Source: Adiantum capillus-veneris (taxonomy: Eukaryota; Streptophyta; Polypodiopsida; Polypodiales; Pteridaceae). Taken from it: DNA of 64,000 nucleotides. Within the stretch, counting starts at the first letter, position 1, and each line of letters starts with the position of its first letter. A program made the translations under genes and the position numbers. Location: assembly GCA_014529385.2 (NCBI GenBank), contig CM043964.1:103556587-103620586 (forward strand). The letters are read 5' to 3'. Of the stretch, positions 44,399-57,951 are shown piece by piece. Under the pieces are notes generated by a model, which searched no databases, was not told the origin of the DNA, and saw only the letters and a list, made by a program, of their open reading frames with translations.

Positions 44399-46880
44399 GA
44401 TCTATGAGGAATCTCAAATCTCGAGTGAGATTTTCCGAGCAATCCCTAAAACGAGCAAGAGTGGCCAAGGCTCACTATACAAAACAAAAAACACATAAGA
44501 TTTTTTAGGTGACTTCAAGCACCAAAAAGAAAAAAAAACAAGATTACACCTAATTTTAATGGCAAAACGATAACAAAATTTTGACAAAAGAGGCCCCTTA
44601 AACAAGGGTTTGGTAGAATGTTTTCTTTGATGGGCTAGAACAATTGGAACCCATACAATGGCATGTTGATATTCCTCTTGTGGATATAACTCTCCTATTC
44701 CTACCTCCCTACATGTGGGACCACGAGACTTACACTAAAAGAGTAAGGTTGTTGCCACTCGAACAAATCTCATGAATAAGGAGAGTCTGGGAGCTTGAGC
44801 TTCTCTTCACTTTTCCTTCTTCTTCTTCTCCTCTCTCTTGCTCTACCTCAAGTTATTGTGGGTTGATGCACGATAACATACTATGCATTTTAAGTTACTC
44901 TAGAGAAAACGGTGGAAACTTGAAAAGAATTCTATTATTGCAATGAGGCTATTCTTTTGAGAAAATCCACATCATGGTATATATTAAAGTTTGGATCACA
45001 CCATCATAGGTGTCCTTCTATCAGAGGGCCCAAGCATCAGTCCTTAGCACCCCATAAGGGTAGCTGGGAGGTTTGTTGTGCTACAACAAACAACATTGTG
45101 CCACATTGAGACAACTGTGTTGGCTAGGAAAGGTAAATCTCAGGGTCCCTAATCATTGACAAATTTGGTTTTGAAGGAATAGGAAACTCAAAATAGATGA
45201 GGCAAGAAGGTATAAACAAAACCCTTCAAAAAATCTCTTTGAAAGAGATGCAAACTCTTTCACATACGGGCAGGGACCAGTGCTCGAAAAAAAACTTTGT
45301 TATGAAAACTTTGTCCTCACTCTCCCTCAATGTCTTAAAAAAAAGTCTTTGAAAGAGCTCCCGCCAGCGTGGACGGGTAGATGCAACAAAAGGAGACCTC
45401 CGGAGAGGTGCAACTACTAAATCACATTTCTCTCTCTCCTCATCTGCTAGATCTTTAAGGTCCCTTGGGATAGTTTTTTACGATGTCAAAACTCTCTTCT
45501 TCTTCTTCTTTTTCCCTTTGGAAACAACATGAAAGACATAGTAACAATATCGGCAGCAATAACCAATATTCAAAGAAGGAGATGGGGGAAAATTGCAAAA
45601 TGCAAACCCTTGTATGCTTGCAATAGTCATTCTTTCAAGAGTAAAGCAAAAACTGTATCTCATTACACGAGCTCAAAGGTCCAAGGTTTCTATTTAAGTA
45701 CCATCGAGTCACTGCTCTTGGCTAAATCTTGCTATGCCGCTCACTGCTTGGACTTCTCGGTGGCCTCAGTCCCTATGCCAAGCGCTCTTCCCTCCTGGCA
45801 ATTTTTTGCTCCCTGATAGCTTGAATAGGGGGGCAAGGTTTCAAGGGAAACAAGATGGTGTCATAATGGAGGATTTGGTGACCCTAATGGTTGTCCCATT
45901 TTGGACAAATCTGCGACCTGAACTTATTCCACGCACCCCACAATGATTTCATCAAATCGGATCCCTTGGGGGTGATGTTTATATGACCAAAAACATTTGT
46001 AACCCATGGCAGTTGTTGCCAAGTCTTGTCTACCTCTAATGTGAAGGAGTTACATTTCCTAAACAACAAACAAGCTAAGTGTAATTTGATAACAAGGCCA
46101 ATAGTGAAGGTCTAAAATGGCCTCCCTATACACGTGGGACTCAAGGATAGTAAATAGCAAAGCTACACAAAATAAATAGAAAAGGCACATCTTATATATC
46201 TATGTTAAAATGAGAGGATATGTTGCGATGTGGCAGCAACTCCCTCCAAGAGGTGCACCCAACTCTCGATAGCCACAAAGGTGGAATTGAGTGAGTAGCC
46301 AACGTGGAATTCAGTGAGCAGTGCTTGGGCAGCGATCGCGTCAAACAGTGGGCAAGAAGACCACTATCTCAACACTCACAAATGTCTTGCCACTCGGGCA
46401 TTGGCGTACATTGGCAAGCTTTCTTGAGGTAATCTTTCTTAAATTACGGGCGTGCACATGGTAGTCAAGAGAAAACCCCTACAGCCCAAGAGCTCGGATG
46501 CTTCAAATTCCTCCAGCTCCCTTTGCTCCCTTCAGGATCTCCTCAAGCGATTGATGCTCCAACCCATGGCTGGCAAACGCTCAAGCCACTCAAGTTATAA
46601 GGAATGCAGCCTAACACAACTTTCTCCATGTTTCTTTTTTCTTAGATGCGGCCGATAAAGCCTGCCACGATGCCCAAGACGTCCATGATGAATATGTCCA
46701 GCACTACAAAAAGCGGGCCAACAATCACATTGGAGCCATGGCCATTATCTAAGCCGCTTAGCTCAGTTCCATGGATTGGTAGTCGACGACAGGTGCGTCA
46801 AGTTAGCAATGGCCGCTTGCCAAGTCTATTGATTGCTTGTCAAGTTAGCAATGGCCCTGAGCCTGATTACTAAAAAGTAA

Positions 46881-46908
46881 GTGTGTGTGTGTGTGTGTGT
46901 GTGTGTGA
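46881..46908. repeat. (GT)n microsatellite, 14 units
   Basis: Uninterrupted GT run seen directly. Confidence 0.97.
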
Positions 46909-47118
46909 TAAAGCCCACACTTCCACCTACGCCCTCAGCCAGGTCGACAGCAAGCAATCAGGAGAGAGTGGAAGTCATCAAGCCTATAGTTTTGCCTAAG
47001 TCCTTAGCCAGCTCCCTTTCTCTAACAACATCATGGGTTGTACTACTGATGGAACTGCTTAGCCAGGTCGACAGCAACTAGGTCATGACTCATCATGCTC
47101 CTTGATCAGTGCCCACTC

Positions 47119-47600
47119 TCACGAAACCAAGATCATCTTTGAATGATCCTCACAAAACCCAATGAGAGAGACCAAATGTCTATGTTGAAGCTTCGACAAA
47201 AGCTCGATCTCTCTTTGAGACTCAATTACACCTTGCTTTGTGGTAGGGTTCCCTCTCTTCACTGCAACACTGGTCCCATCCTCCAATACCCCCTTGTAAA
47301 CCTTCCCAAAACCTCCTACTCTGACCACACGCCCTTCATCAAAATTGCTCGTCATCTCCAAGATCTCAAAGAAGGTAAAGTATCTGCAGTTGTTGGATGG
47401 CACAGATGAGACATAGCTGCCCGTGCCACTCTTTCGAGAAGTTGTCGAAAGCTTGCTTACAATAGAGTGTGAGTTGCCTCCATGAGAAGGAAGCGGCAGC
47501 CATGAGGGAGAACGGCCTCCACCGCTCTTCTTCCTTTTCTGGCAAAATCATAACAGGATAATGCAGAGAGCAGCTGATGCAGCGTTGGAAGCATCCCCTA
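47119..47600 (-). pseudogene. CrRLK1L receptor-like kinase fragment (FERONIA/THESEUS family)
   Basis: On the minus strand the order is a hydrophobic stretch ending in a TGA (ALCIILL-stop), a basic stop-transfer (FCQKRKKSGGG), and a juxtamembrane part WLPLPSHGGNSHS, with SGTGSYVSSVPSNNCRYFTF. The kinase N-lobe follows: glycine loop VGGFGKVYKG, VAVKRGN with the ATP-binding Lys, and HRHLVSLIGFCED. It stops at SKMILVS. The WLPLP, SxSSxPSxxCR(Y/H)F and VAxKRGNP stretches are typical of the CrRLK1L family (plasma membrane, malectin-like ectodomain, cell-wall sensing). The ectodomain and the catalytic C-lobe are missing and there is a stop in the membrane segment, so it is a pseudogene fragment. Confidence 0.85.
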
Positions 47601-47619
47601 TCCACAAGCGGCCCTGCGT

Positions 47620-47836
<217 letters not shown>

Positions 47837-48184
47837 GGAGGTCCAGTGTATTTTAACTGGCTGAGATTTTGAGTTTGCCTTGAAGAAAACTTGGAATTTC
47901 AAGTTTTAGTGTAATTACCTGCAAAAGCTTCAAATTTTGACCTAAAAACAAGGAGAATTTCAAGTTTGTCCTTATTTTCTTTGGTTAGGAAAAATGCATT
48001 TTTCTAGCCCTGTTTTTGACTAAGACAGAGACTCGGGAGTGGGAGCGAGAGAGAGAGAGAGAGAGGTCCCAAGTGGTACTGAGAAAACCGCCATGATGCT
48101 ATCAGGCAGCAGGCTATTTTGGCAATGCAGATGACAAAGGGCAAATAAATAAATGTCAAAGTGGACATGAGGGTAAAAAAGCTT

Positions 48185-48708
48185 ATGATGGTGCAACTAT
48201 GATGCTTGCTTCGAGATGCGGTGCGATGCATCATCCGACCTGCAGTGGTGCATTGCTGAAGAATCGGTGACGGTCACAGCCACCAATCTGTGTGCTCCCA
48301 ACAATGCCTTGCCCAACAATGCGGGTGGCTGGTGCAACCCACCTCTCGAGCACTTTGACATGGCGCAGCTAGCGTTTGAGAAGATTGGAGTGTACAGGAT
48401 TGTGCCTGTGGAGTACCGCCAGCCAAGAAGGGTAGCATCCACTTCACCATGAATGGTCACGCCTACTTCAATTTGGTGCTCAATACAAATGTGGGAGGAG
48501 TCGATGATGTGCACTCCGTCTCCGTGAAGGGCTCGCGCACGGAAGCCATGACCGGAAATTGGGGCCAAAATTGGCAGAGCAATGTGCGGCTGGACGGCTA
48601 GAGCCTCTCCTTTCAGGTCACCACAAGCGATGGTTGCACCCTCACCTCCTACGATGTGGCGCCCACGGATGGCACTTCGGCCAAACCTTCAGCGGTGAGC
48701 AATTCTAG
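48185..48708 (+). pseudogene. Alpha-expansin pseudogene, 5'-truncated
   Basis: From the left: [51 protein letters not shown] (HFD motif of expansin domain 1) and [10 protein letters not shown]. After a shift near 48425 follow [36 protein letters not shown] and [18 protein letters not shown] comes next, then SLSFQVTTSDGCTLTSYDVAP. After another shift near 48668, WHFGQTFSGEQF and TAG at 48706. This covers the end of the six-stranded barrel domain and the whole CBM63 domain of a cell-wall-loosening expansin. The first third and the signal peptide are absent. The second intron found in most alpha-expansins after the VPVxYRR stretch is absent too. Confidence 0.93.
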
Positions 48709-49192
48709 CTTCAATATTTGGTTGCCCAAATCAATAGGCTAGCTACTTCATTTTGGATTGGGAGCACAATAATATTCTACACTACACTCTATTATATATA
48801 CTGGGTTCCTGTGCTAACATCTCCATCTTGCAAGCTAAGGTTGCACCCAATTATGTTTACCCAAGGTCTGCCTGCAGGCCAGATTGTTCAATGTGATAAA
48901 TCCATCCCTCCAAGCAGACATCTCAATGTCGAGGGAAAGGCATTGGGAAATATTTCCACTAGTGCAAGTCATGGTTTGATGAGCCTTTGGCTTCAGACAC
49001 ACTCCTCATCCAGCTCTGTTGATAACCTATTTGAAAATTTGAATAGGCAAGCATTTGGGAACAATCTACAGATAAACAGAAACATCTCTCATGACCGATT
49101 CAACACAGAATACGGTGTCCGCAAGAGTTGGTTAATGTGACGTAGCTCCAAGGAGATGCAACAACATTGCAGCGGAAAACTAAAACATTTCC

Positions 49193-49248
49193 AGTGCTAG
49201 AGACAATGTTTCGACTTTGGAGAAAACTAAAACATTGTCTCTAGCGCT
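49193..49248. repeat. 19-bp inverted repeat (hairpin)
   Basis: AGTGCTAGAGACAATGTTT (49193-49211) pairs with 49230-49248 with one mismatch. Three direct copies of GAAAACTAAAACAT lie in and around it (about 49175, 49223 and 49264). Confidence 0.88.
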
Positions 49249-49491
49249 ATCCCGGACACTAGAGAAAACTAAAACATTTTTTAATGTTGTTGTTGAAAAG
49301 GCACAACATGCTACTCTCTATTTTGCATCAATATCCCACTTTTTATCTTACAATTCTTTAAAAAATCTCTCTTTTTTGGATATAGGGAATGAAAATTGTT
49401 TATTGATATAGTTTAGAAACTTTGTAGCTGTATGAGCATTGTTGAATTGCATAAGATTTATTATTAGAATTTGAATTTAAAATATAGTGTT

Positions 49492-49690
49492 GATTGTTGT
49501 TGTGGATCATGACATGGTTTGCATACTTGTAAAATAAATTTTCTACTCGATTAGGTTTCTCATTGCTCGACAAATCTTGCATTAAAATTGTAGTTTTGAT
49601 TGTTGTTGTGGATCATGACATGGTTTTCATACTTGTATAATAGCTTTGCTACTCGCTCGGGTTTCTCATTGCTCGAGAGATCTTGCTCGG
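49492..49690. repeat. Tandem duplication, period 106 bp
   Basis: GATTGTTGTTGTGGATCATG starts at 49492 and 49598. The copies share TTTCTCATTGCTCGA further on. Confidence 0.88.
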
Positions 49691-51440
49691 GTTACGGTAA
49701 GACTCAAGATCTATGATGCCTTGGGTCCTGAAACCACACAAGCTCATATCATAGGAGACCCATGGGATAGACAATATCAGGGCAAAGATAATGCTATCTA
49801 CAGCTTGACTTAGGGAATAATTTTTCATATTTCATGGAGATACATAGGAAACTATGCAAAAGGTTTACAGATGTCAAACACCAACAATGCTACCCAAAGT
49901 GTGTCTTCATGATCTCAAAAGGTGAGACTAAACCAGAGCCAAACATTTTTGAACTCTCATAATGGAGAAGGCTATAGTCATCACCCTAGGAATGGGGGAG
50001 CTATAAATTCATCAAAATCAGCTCTTGTACCAAGAACCACAATGTCAGCTATAGAAGCCCTAGAGCCTCTAACCAACAGACACCTTCAAAGCAGAAACCA
50101 TTGAAAGATCATATGGTTGTTGGAAGTTTCCAATTGACCTAGATTCCATCATATTCTAGAGATAAATGCCTCTATGAAGATCATGAGGGACAAAAGTTTC
50201 AGCTGATCTCCACAAGTCAAAGTCAAAATCCAACAAATCCAATAGTGTTCAAACAGTTAATGTGACCAAGCTCACATATGAATACCAAAAAGTTCATGAA
50301 CTTGTACACCCCCCTATGGATGGTAAGATTGAAGTCAAAGACTATTTGAAGATGATTCAAAGCCTCAAGCTTCCAGAATAGGTGACAAAAAAATCAAAAT
50401 CAATGAAAGCTAAAGTCTAGAAGGATACACAAAGGTCACGACCAAAATCTCCTTCGAAGAGACATATTCTGCCAGAAAGTACAATGTATCTTCTAAGATC
50501 AAAAGTTAACCAAATGCAGGCGAACAATTCCCCAACAGTTGCAATCAAAAGGTGCAATATTATAGCCAATGGAGTCAACATTGATTGAAGCTGGTAGTCA
50601 AAGCAAAGAAAATGCAGATAAAGCTCAACCAAAGGACACTGCCACAACAAAATCATTCAATACATAAAGAAATCCTAAGACAATGAAGTGCAACATTGTT
50701 GGTGAGAATGAAGAAAATCTCTCAAGCGAAGTAAAGCTAGATTTTTAGCTAGATAAGAACCTGATGTCTTTTCGCACTTGGAAAAGATGTATCCAACCAT
50801 AACTGGAAGATGCTCTTGAATTTATGAGCATATCGAGAAACAATCAAGCAGAATGCTGGGGAATCATCTCCACCACCATTGAAGTAAGTTTACAGAACAT
50901 TATAGCCCAATTCCATGTGATCACATTAAAAGATGTACCAGATAACATCATATTGGGATTGCCAATGGCCCAAAAGATGTAGAAATACACAGCTCAAACA
51001 TGACGGAGTCATCACAGACAACAAAGAATGAAGACCAAGACTGGTCACCCGCGGACGACCAAGACTGATCACCCACAGACACAACACAAAGTCCTCAAGC
51101 ACAATTAAAATGGAGACTGATATCAAAGCAGATCTTATTGAAGATGGTTCATCTCCATCGAGCAGAACTTCAGAAGATCTTGAATAATATTAGGCAATAG
51201 AAAGTGCACATCAAACAGAGAAAAGAGAAACCACGATAGCTATTGAGCAGAGAATGCCACTAAAGGCAGAAGTTAAGAAGAATGGGGTTGTAGACAACCA
51301 CTAAGCTATAGGAAGTCCACAAATCCAGACATTGCCGATTGAATCTATTGATGTAAATCAGATTGGAAAACAGAGTCTCAAGCCACCCTCCATAGAGACA
51401 TAGTTAGATAAAAATGAGACCATAGCAAATGCAGGACAAT

Positions 51441-51700
51441 GGTTTCAATAGAACCAACAATAAGAATAGCTATAGTCCTCAATAATACAATTGGAGCGAG
51501 TGTCAGATGTAATGCTCTATTAGATAAATAATCATAGTGCAATATGGTTGCAGAAAACATCCATAGCATTCTAGAGATTACTCAGGGCAAGCCAGGTAAC
51601 AGAGAAATCATGGGTATGCATATAGGTCAAGAAGAAATGGTTGCTACCCTTAGCATCCAACACCATGAAGAGCAAGTAAAAATTTCAGGTGAATCCTTTT
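51441..51700 (+). pseudogene. Decayed retropepsin-like fragment
   Basis: The plus strand reads NALLDK, stop, S, stop, CNMVAENIHSILEITQGKPG, with EEMVATLSIQHHEEQVKIS following. ALLD followed two codons later by a stop, and the CNMVAENI stretch, fit a retroelement protease whose D-T-G-A site has mutated to D-K-stop-S. I regard it as a remnant of an old plus-strand element. Confidence 0.4.
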
Positions 51701-52684
51701 GACATTATAATGATTTTTGGTCTACGACCAAATGATGATTAAAGTGATGATTTGATTATTTTCCTCTTTAGTTGCGCTTGTAAATTGTATAATTGATCAA
51801 GTTATCTTGTCTCTTTCCGATGACATGGTGATATATTCTGTCTTTTTCTTTGAAGATTTGAAAGTGATGACTTGTTAACCTCACGATAAGTCTTTCTAAT
51901 GATGACATATTCTCTTGATTTACATATATGGAAGAGGAAGTTAACCACGTTGAAGCAGATGCCATCTATAAAGAAGAGAGAGCGTTATGGCCAAGAGAAA
52001 GACCTCGAAGCTATTGCTAGAATCAAAGAGGATGAGTCTGGGTTGCAAGGCCAGTCTCTCAGCCTTAAGGAGAGAAGGAAGCTATGTCCAAACCACTTTG
52101 TGCACCAACAACTATTTGAATCAGCGGCAATGCCAAGGAATCAGCTCCTACAAAGCTATCAGATTTGGAGCACAAAGAACTCGCACGAGTATTGCTACAA
52201 AGATTCATACATTGAGAGAGAGTTATGCCAAACAATAACCAAATGGCACTCTTCTTTATACAACAACGCTATGTTTACGACATCCTTAGGAGACGTGTAG
52301 ATTGGTTAGATTGTCCCAAGAATTTTGGCTTTGGCCTGGTCGGATTGCATAGAAAGTGGCAGCAAGTCACGCCAATAATCCAATGCCTGCATGCATACAT
52401 CCCATCGGTTTGCTTCCCAAAGAATCAGAGGCGCTCGTTGCATTAGCAAGCCAAGGAGAGACATCTAATATTTTGCACAACAGAATCCTTGAGCTTGAGA
52501 TAGAGCTATTAGAGGCCCAAGCTAAGTTGCAATAGTATGCATCACTCTATGGACCATTGCCAGATTAGGTTGGTCCTTTACAAAAAGAACTTGTAGGCCC
52601 ATCTCCCATGCCTAAAAGTACTGAGCTCAACATAGATGAACTACTCAATGAGCTGACTCAATATTTGGCTTGAGCACTTTGCTT
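51701..52684 (+). pseudogene. Decayed coding remnant with coiled-coil-like end
   Basis: Around 52436-52672 one plus-strand frame reads ALASQGETSNILHNRILELE, IELLEAQAKLQ, stop, YASLYGPLPD, stop, VGPLQKEL, then TELNIDELLNELTQYLA, stop. The Leu/Glu-rich part could be a short coiled coil. I do not recognise the family. It may be the end of the element whose protease remnant lies at 51.5 kb. Confidence 0.3.
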
Positions 52685-52852
52685 ACTTTACCCCTATCTA
52701 TTTTAATTTGAAGAAAACGGGAAGGGCTACAGTTTTTGTAATCACAACTTGTCATTTATCCCCTCAGGTGTCCATTGTTGTGTTCTCGATCAAAAATAAA
52801 TTGTATTGTATTGTATCTAACTATAATTATGACTTTTATTGCAAAAGTAACT

Positions 52853-52859
52853 TTATATA

Positions 52860-52919
<60 letters not shown>
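52853..52919. repeat. (TA)n microsatellite followed by GA run
   Basis: About 30 TA units with one G interruption, then a short GA run to 52941. Confidence 0.96.
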
Positions 52920-52921
<2 letters not shown>

Positions 52922-53461
52922 TACATAGAGAGAGAGAGAGATGGTTGAGAATACTTATTTGGTAGTATTGTAAGGTTCTGAAGAAAAAAGCAAGGTCATT
53001 TCCATGTTCTAACAGGTCTTGGTTCATTTTTTTAAAAATCTATTTTTTAAAGCTTTTTGTGCTTTTTTGCAAAAAGCAGGGCCGGATCCTTAATCTACGA
53101 TCCCGAGAAAGCTATGGTCTGATTTTATACAAATCTCCTTTTCGGACACTTTTCACGCTATTTTTAGCTTTTCATGATTTTTAGTGCTTTTTAGTGAAAA
53201 GCGAGTCCGCATTCTTGTTCCAGTGGACAAGGGGAACCTATGGTTCAATTTTAGGAAAAAAAAATTAAAGCTATTTTTAGCGTTTTTGGCGTTTTTGAAA
53301 AGCAGCGTGCTTTGGAAGATGATCGACACTTAAAAAAAAAAGTTAGTCTCCGTCAGATTTAGAAACAACCACTTGGAGAAAAAATGGGGTTAAACAAAAA
53401 TTTTACAGGAATTATTTTTATAAAAAACGGACCCATAAGTTAACCGGGGTAGTAGGGAGAT

Positions 53462-53541
53462 TCATAATTATGTTGGGACATCACGGTATGGCATAGTCTA
53501 ATCATAATTATGTTGGGGTATCATGGTACGGAATAGTCTAA
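53462..53541. repeat. Tandem duplication, 2 x 40 bp
   Basis: TCATAATTATGTTGGG starts copies at 53462 and 53502, about 85-90 percent alike by eye. Confidence 0.88.
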
Positions 53542-55016
53542 TCAGGGTCTCATTAGTTGCAGGATGTTAGCCATTTAGTCAACTTTTATTGTAAAAATTG
53601 AATGGTAAATGGGAGAGTTGACCACTAAAAAGTAGTCCATGATTTAAGAAAAGTCTCAAAAGGTATGCAGCTATTCCTAGCTAAGAAGGTAGCGCTAGTT
53701 TTTTAGCTTGGGACACATCCTGCAGTGCCTATAAATTCACGTGCAAGCCTCAATTTTTAGTGCCGATAGTTACGTCTACTATCGCACAGCAATACGTATC
53801 TATTATACGGAGTGGTGCAAGATCTCCATCATCATATCCATAAGCTCTTCTCTCTCGTTCATGGGAAGAAGAAGAAGAAAAACACTTTCTCTCTACTTGC
53901 TTATTATATCCTCTCTCTTTTCACAGTGACGCGATATCCGACGTCTTTCGTGATGATAACCTCTACATAACTCTCATCACCAGTCTCTTGTAGCAAATAA
54001 AAAAGCCTTTCAACAGTCCCTGATCAATCCTAAAGCACGGTGAGAAGCTCTAAACTCTATAGCCATCATCTCTTTCTCTCTCTATGTTTTTTTCTGAGTA
54101 GCTACCCTTTCGGTGGTTTCTTTCTTGTATACGAGTGCATGTATGGAATTGTCAGATGTGTATGAAGTTTTTCCATGCTTATTTCATCATGTTTAGCACA
54201 CTGATTTATGCACACAATGTTTTTATGGTTAGGTGTGTATATAAAAAGAGTTTTTTTTGTTTCACGTCACGTATACGATAGGAACATTGTTTTGGTCATA
54301 TCTCAGAAAAAATTATGATTCAAGACAAACCCTTTAAATCAGAGATAAAACACACCTTTTAGAGCATCTCCTCTCTAGAGTGTCATGTGAAAATTCCACA
54401 CGAGCTAAGAGTTATGGTAAAAAAACAACTTGTTGTCCACTGCAAAGTCAAAATTTTGGATCCCATGCTCCTTAGAGAGCCACTATATAGATTCATAAAC
54501 CCACTTAGACAACTAAAAAGATTTTATTAACCTTGATAATAAATTCATTTAGGTCTCCGATATCACTTCGCAAGTGTGAGTTATTAACTATTCCATGACT
54601 GGGTTTACCTACCCGTGTAGGGGTGCTACCAAGGGGGAGTATCATATGACATCGCGGGTTGGTCAAGTTGTTTATATATGATTTATAATTTATTTTAGTG
54701 ATTTTATTTCAAGTGCTAAATTTCCATAAACTTATATGAGGGTATATGGTCAGTCACTCCGAAATGTACGGGCATATATGAATAAAGTGGCTTTCTTTTT
54801 GTGTTATCGTTTTTTGCATGAGTATCATATGGGCAAAGTGATGTGATAAGGTGTTAGTATATATTATGCATTTGAGCTTGATGCATTGGTTTAAGATCAA
54901 ATAATTTTATTTGCATGTTAGGCATGCACCCAAAAATGGGAAAAAGTTGTTTTCTGTGAATTGTGGTTTATGATTGATCAAAGTGTCGGAGCTATTTTGT
55001 GCATCATGTTTATGTT

Positions 55017-55146
55017 GATGGAATGATGTCATATGATGTATGGAACCTCATGGATGTCATATGATGTATGGAATGATGTCACATGATGTATGGAACCTCA
55101 TGGATGGATGTATGGAATGATGTCATATGATGTATGGAACCTCATG
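55017..55146. repeat. ATGATGT-CATATGATGTATGGAA minisatellite
   Basis: ATGATGTATGGAACCTCATG occurs three times and ATGGAATGATGTCA(T/C)ATG alternates with it. The array is an irregular higher-order repeat. Confidence 0.9.
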
Positions 55147-57849
55147 GATGTGGATGCCTCGTGTGCATGTGTATGCTGCTTTTCAACCTTTTTAGGTCAA
55201 AACTAGCTCTACGTGCTAGGGGGATGAGGTACGGGCATATGCATCACTTATGCATGGTTGGGTATTGTCAAAATTGGATTTTGATATCATATTTAGTGTC
55301 TCGACGGACTTATATCTATGCATAAAAAGTTTATGTCTTAAGGGCCATGTGTGTGGCTCAGTTTGATTGCAGTGGATATGTCAAACTCTAAGTGTGGAAT
55401 GTCGTTCAGTATGGAATATGTTTTATGGTCAAGGGCTCAGATCCCTCATGGATTATGGTTGTGATTTTGATTGTGGAAGCCAATGTGGCTCACCAAATTT
55501 TTTTGTAGCCATGTTATGTGCTAAAGTGGTCGTACAAGATTGGATGTGCATCACCGTGAATGGGGTGGAGTGCTTACCCATGTGATGTGAATGGATTATG
55601 GTTTTTGGATTGGATCACGAATTCTTTTGATGGTTTATGTGGTGGACATGTAAGGGTAGAGACCCTGTACAATCTGGCTGCTTGGAAAAGATAGTTTGTG
55701 CATATATGGAAGATGCAAGATATGATTGTACTCATGTATTATGTTTCTCATGGCAGCATTGCTACAAGACTAGGATCACCTACATCTCTTAGCCTTAGAT
55801 AAAAGGGTCGATGACATGGGGCTTTGTTGGATCGCGGGTGTTGCCTAGGTCTTCTTTTTTGTTAGGGTCATCTACACGGTTAGTGTGTCGGGGGTTGAAT
55901 GACCTACACGGATAATGCATTGGGGTTATTTCCTTGGCTTTGCCTAAACACCCGATGCTTGGCATCAAGGAGGTGTGGCACCTAAATTGGTGGTTGGTGT
56001 TGATACCCTACCACCTCATGGAATTTGGGATCCTTCTAGAGCTTGAGTTCATGGAGGGAGGCAAAGCGACATCAACCTATGTCTGGCTCAGGTAGGTTGG
56101 AGGTTTTTTGGCTCACTCCTCACGCAGTGAAATTCTCTCTGTCCATAGTAGAGCGGACGTGGATGGGTGGACCGATCGATCCCTACATAGGGTCCGACGC
56201 TCTGTTAATCATTTCATATTTTTTATGTTATGGTATACCCAATTTTTTTTATTGTATTAATACATGGCTGCTTGTTTCACTCCCAGGGATTTCACTATGT
56301 AAAATTGCATATAGCACATGCAAACAAGAGTTATTTAAATAATCCCTTACCTTTATATTTTCAGGTATTATATGTACCCCTTATGTATGCTTTTTTCTTT
56401 TAAAAAAGCCCTTATGTATGAAAATTTTCACATTCTCAATTAAAAAACCCTTAATGTAAGTATATTTTTTTGTAAATGTACCTAATTATAAATCCCTTAT
56501 TTTGTTTGCACGTTGGTGCAGCCAAAGTTGGTTAACGCTAGAAAGTGGTTAAAGTCAGACTAAGGTTGCAGGCAGGTAGTGCAAAAGGCTAAAGCAGGTA
56601 TCAAGGTCCTAGGCAGTCAAAGGGTAGCAAAAATGTAAATTTAAAGATGTTTTTTAGGCCAAAAAGGACCAAGGATGGAGGACCAATGGTGGTGCAGATG
56701 GGATGATAGATCAAGGTGCCCAAAGTGATGAGTCACTACTCTAAGATGCAATGTTTGATGTGCTCTAGAAGCCGGTCCTAACGGCTTGTCAAACGACATT
56801 TCGGTGCCCAAGATATCGCAATAATTCAAATTTAGAAGGTTTAGCAGATCCATGACAAATAGGGCAAGTGGGGACAGGTGGCCCAAGTGAATGTCAGCAC
56901 AGATAGATGTGTAGATATCAAATTATGGAGCATGCGTATCTTTTCGGTTTGCTAACCGAAGCTCTGGTTTGCAAGTTATGGCCAGTTGATATTTTATCGG
57001 GGACTAGTCGACCGCATGGGAAATTGTGCCATCTGGACCAGTTATGTACCAAGTCGATCACACGGGAAATTGTGCCATTTGGAATTTTTTAGGCCTTGAC
57101 ATGGTTCAAGTAGGTAGAGCATGCCATGTGGAGTTAGCAGGAAGTCATGGTCCATCAATTGGATTCTCGGTCAGCGACATACCACGGGTCAAAGTTTGGG
57201 ATTGTTGTTTGAGAAGTGCTCGCAAATGATTTTCTTGTGTTTTGGCAACCTTGTTAGGCAGGCTTGGAAGAGCCAAAGGGCGGCGAGGATTGCCTAGAAC
57301 AAAGCCAAAACTATGAGCATGCAGCCGAGCCTTGTGTCTTGGAGATCTGACCTCAGAGCAGTATATGGGAGCAAGGGGAAGGAGGGCCCAAAAAAGGGAG
57401 TGTATGAGGGTGTTTTTTTTTAAATTCCAAAGTCTTTAGAGGCTCGATGCCCCAGTGGATGCCATGTGGCCATGCAATGGTCCCATATGCATAGACAATA
57501 AGCAAAGAGATGGACTATATAGCCCATAAGCGCATTCTCAAAGGGTGTAAGTTGGAGAGAGGGGACCTTGGAGTCCCCATTGGCAATGGCATACCCGTCA
57601 GGTGGTGCAGCAGAGCACTGCGTGCGTGCCTCAAGGCGGCAACGGGAATGCTGGAGTTTTTGGCCTTCGATGGCGGTGCAGAGTGGCACACTGGTGAGAC
57701 AGATGGCAATTTGCAGTAGGTAAGGTAGCGGGTGGCTGCTCACACGCCCTTGAGGGGCCTCATTTTTTGAGATGAAGTTGAGGCTCCCCCCTCCCCCCTA
57801 CTAATATCGATAATGGTAGGGTAAAGGGTAGTCCCATTGGGAGAGAGAA

Positions 57850-57951
<102 letters not shown>

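Larger units (their letters stand above)
44038..47112. other. Gene-free stretch
   Basis: No coding region supported on either strand. It contains a 35-bp tandem duplication at 44329-44398 (GATCAAAACAGTCG...), pyrimidine-rich sequence near 44810-44860, and GT repeats. Short duplicated phrases (CAAGTTAGCAATGGCC at about 46799 and 46840; AGCCAGGTCGACAGCAA at about 46937 and 47060) suggest local repeats. Confidence 0.6.
48709..51440. other. Gene-free stretch with short repeats
   Basis: No gene supported. It contains the hairpin at 49193-49248 and a 106-bp tandem duplication (49492-49690). Between about 49900 and 51440 lies A-rich plus-strand sequence with stops in all frames that looks like a decayed retroelement. 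Confidence 0.5.
52942..57800. other. Gene-free stretch, old repeats
   Basis: I find no coding region I can support. It contains a 40-bp tandem duplication (53462-53541), repeated AAAAGC-type phrases near 53050-53310, a minisatellite at 55017-55146, and AT-rich sequence near 56200-56500. The right end (from about 56.9 kb) may be part of the 5' LTR of E6. Confidence 0.5.

Noticed and set aside
48718-49140. 140-residue plus-strand frame after the expansin fragment
   Set aside because: No motif, unusual composition, starts in the debris of the pseudogene; no evidence of coding.
57420-57743. 107-residue minus-strand frame
   Set aside because: Lies in probable LTR sequence of E6 on the opposite strand and shows no family features.
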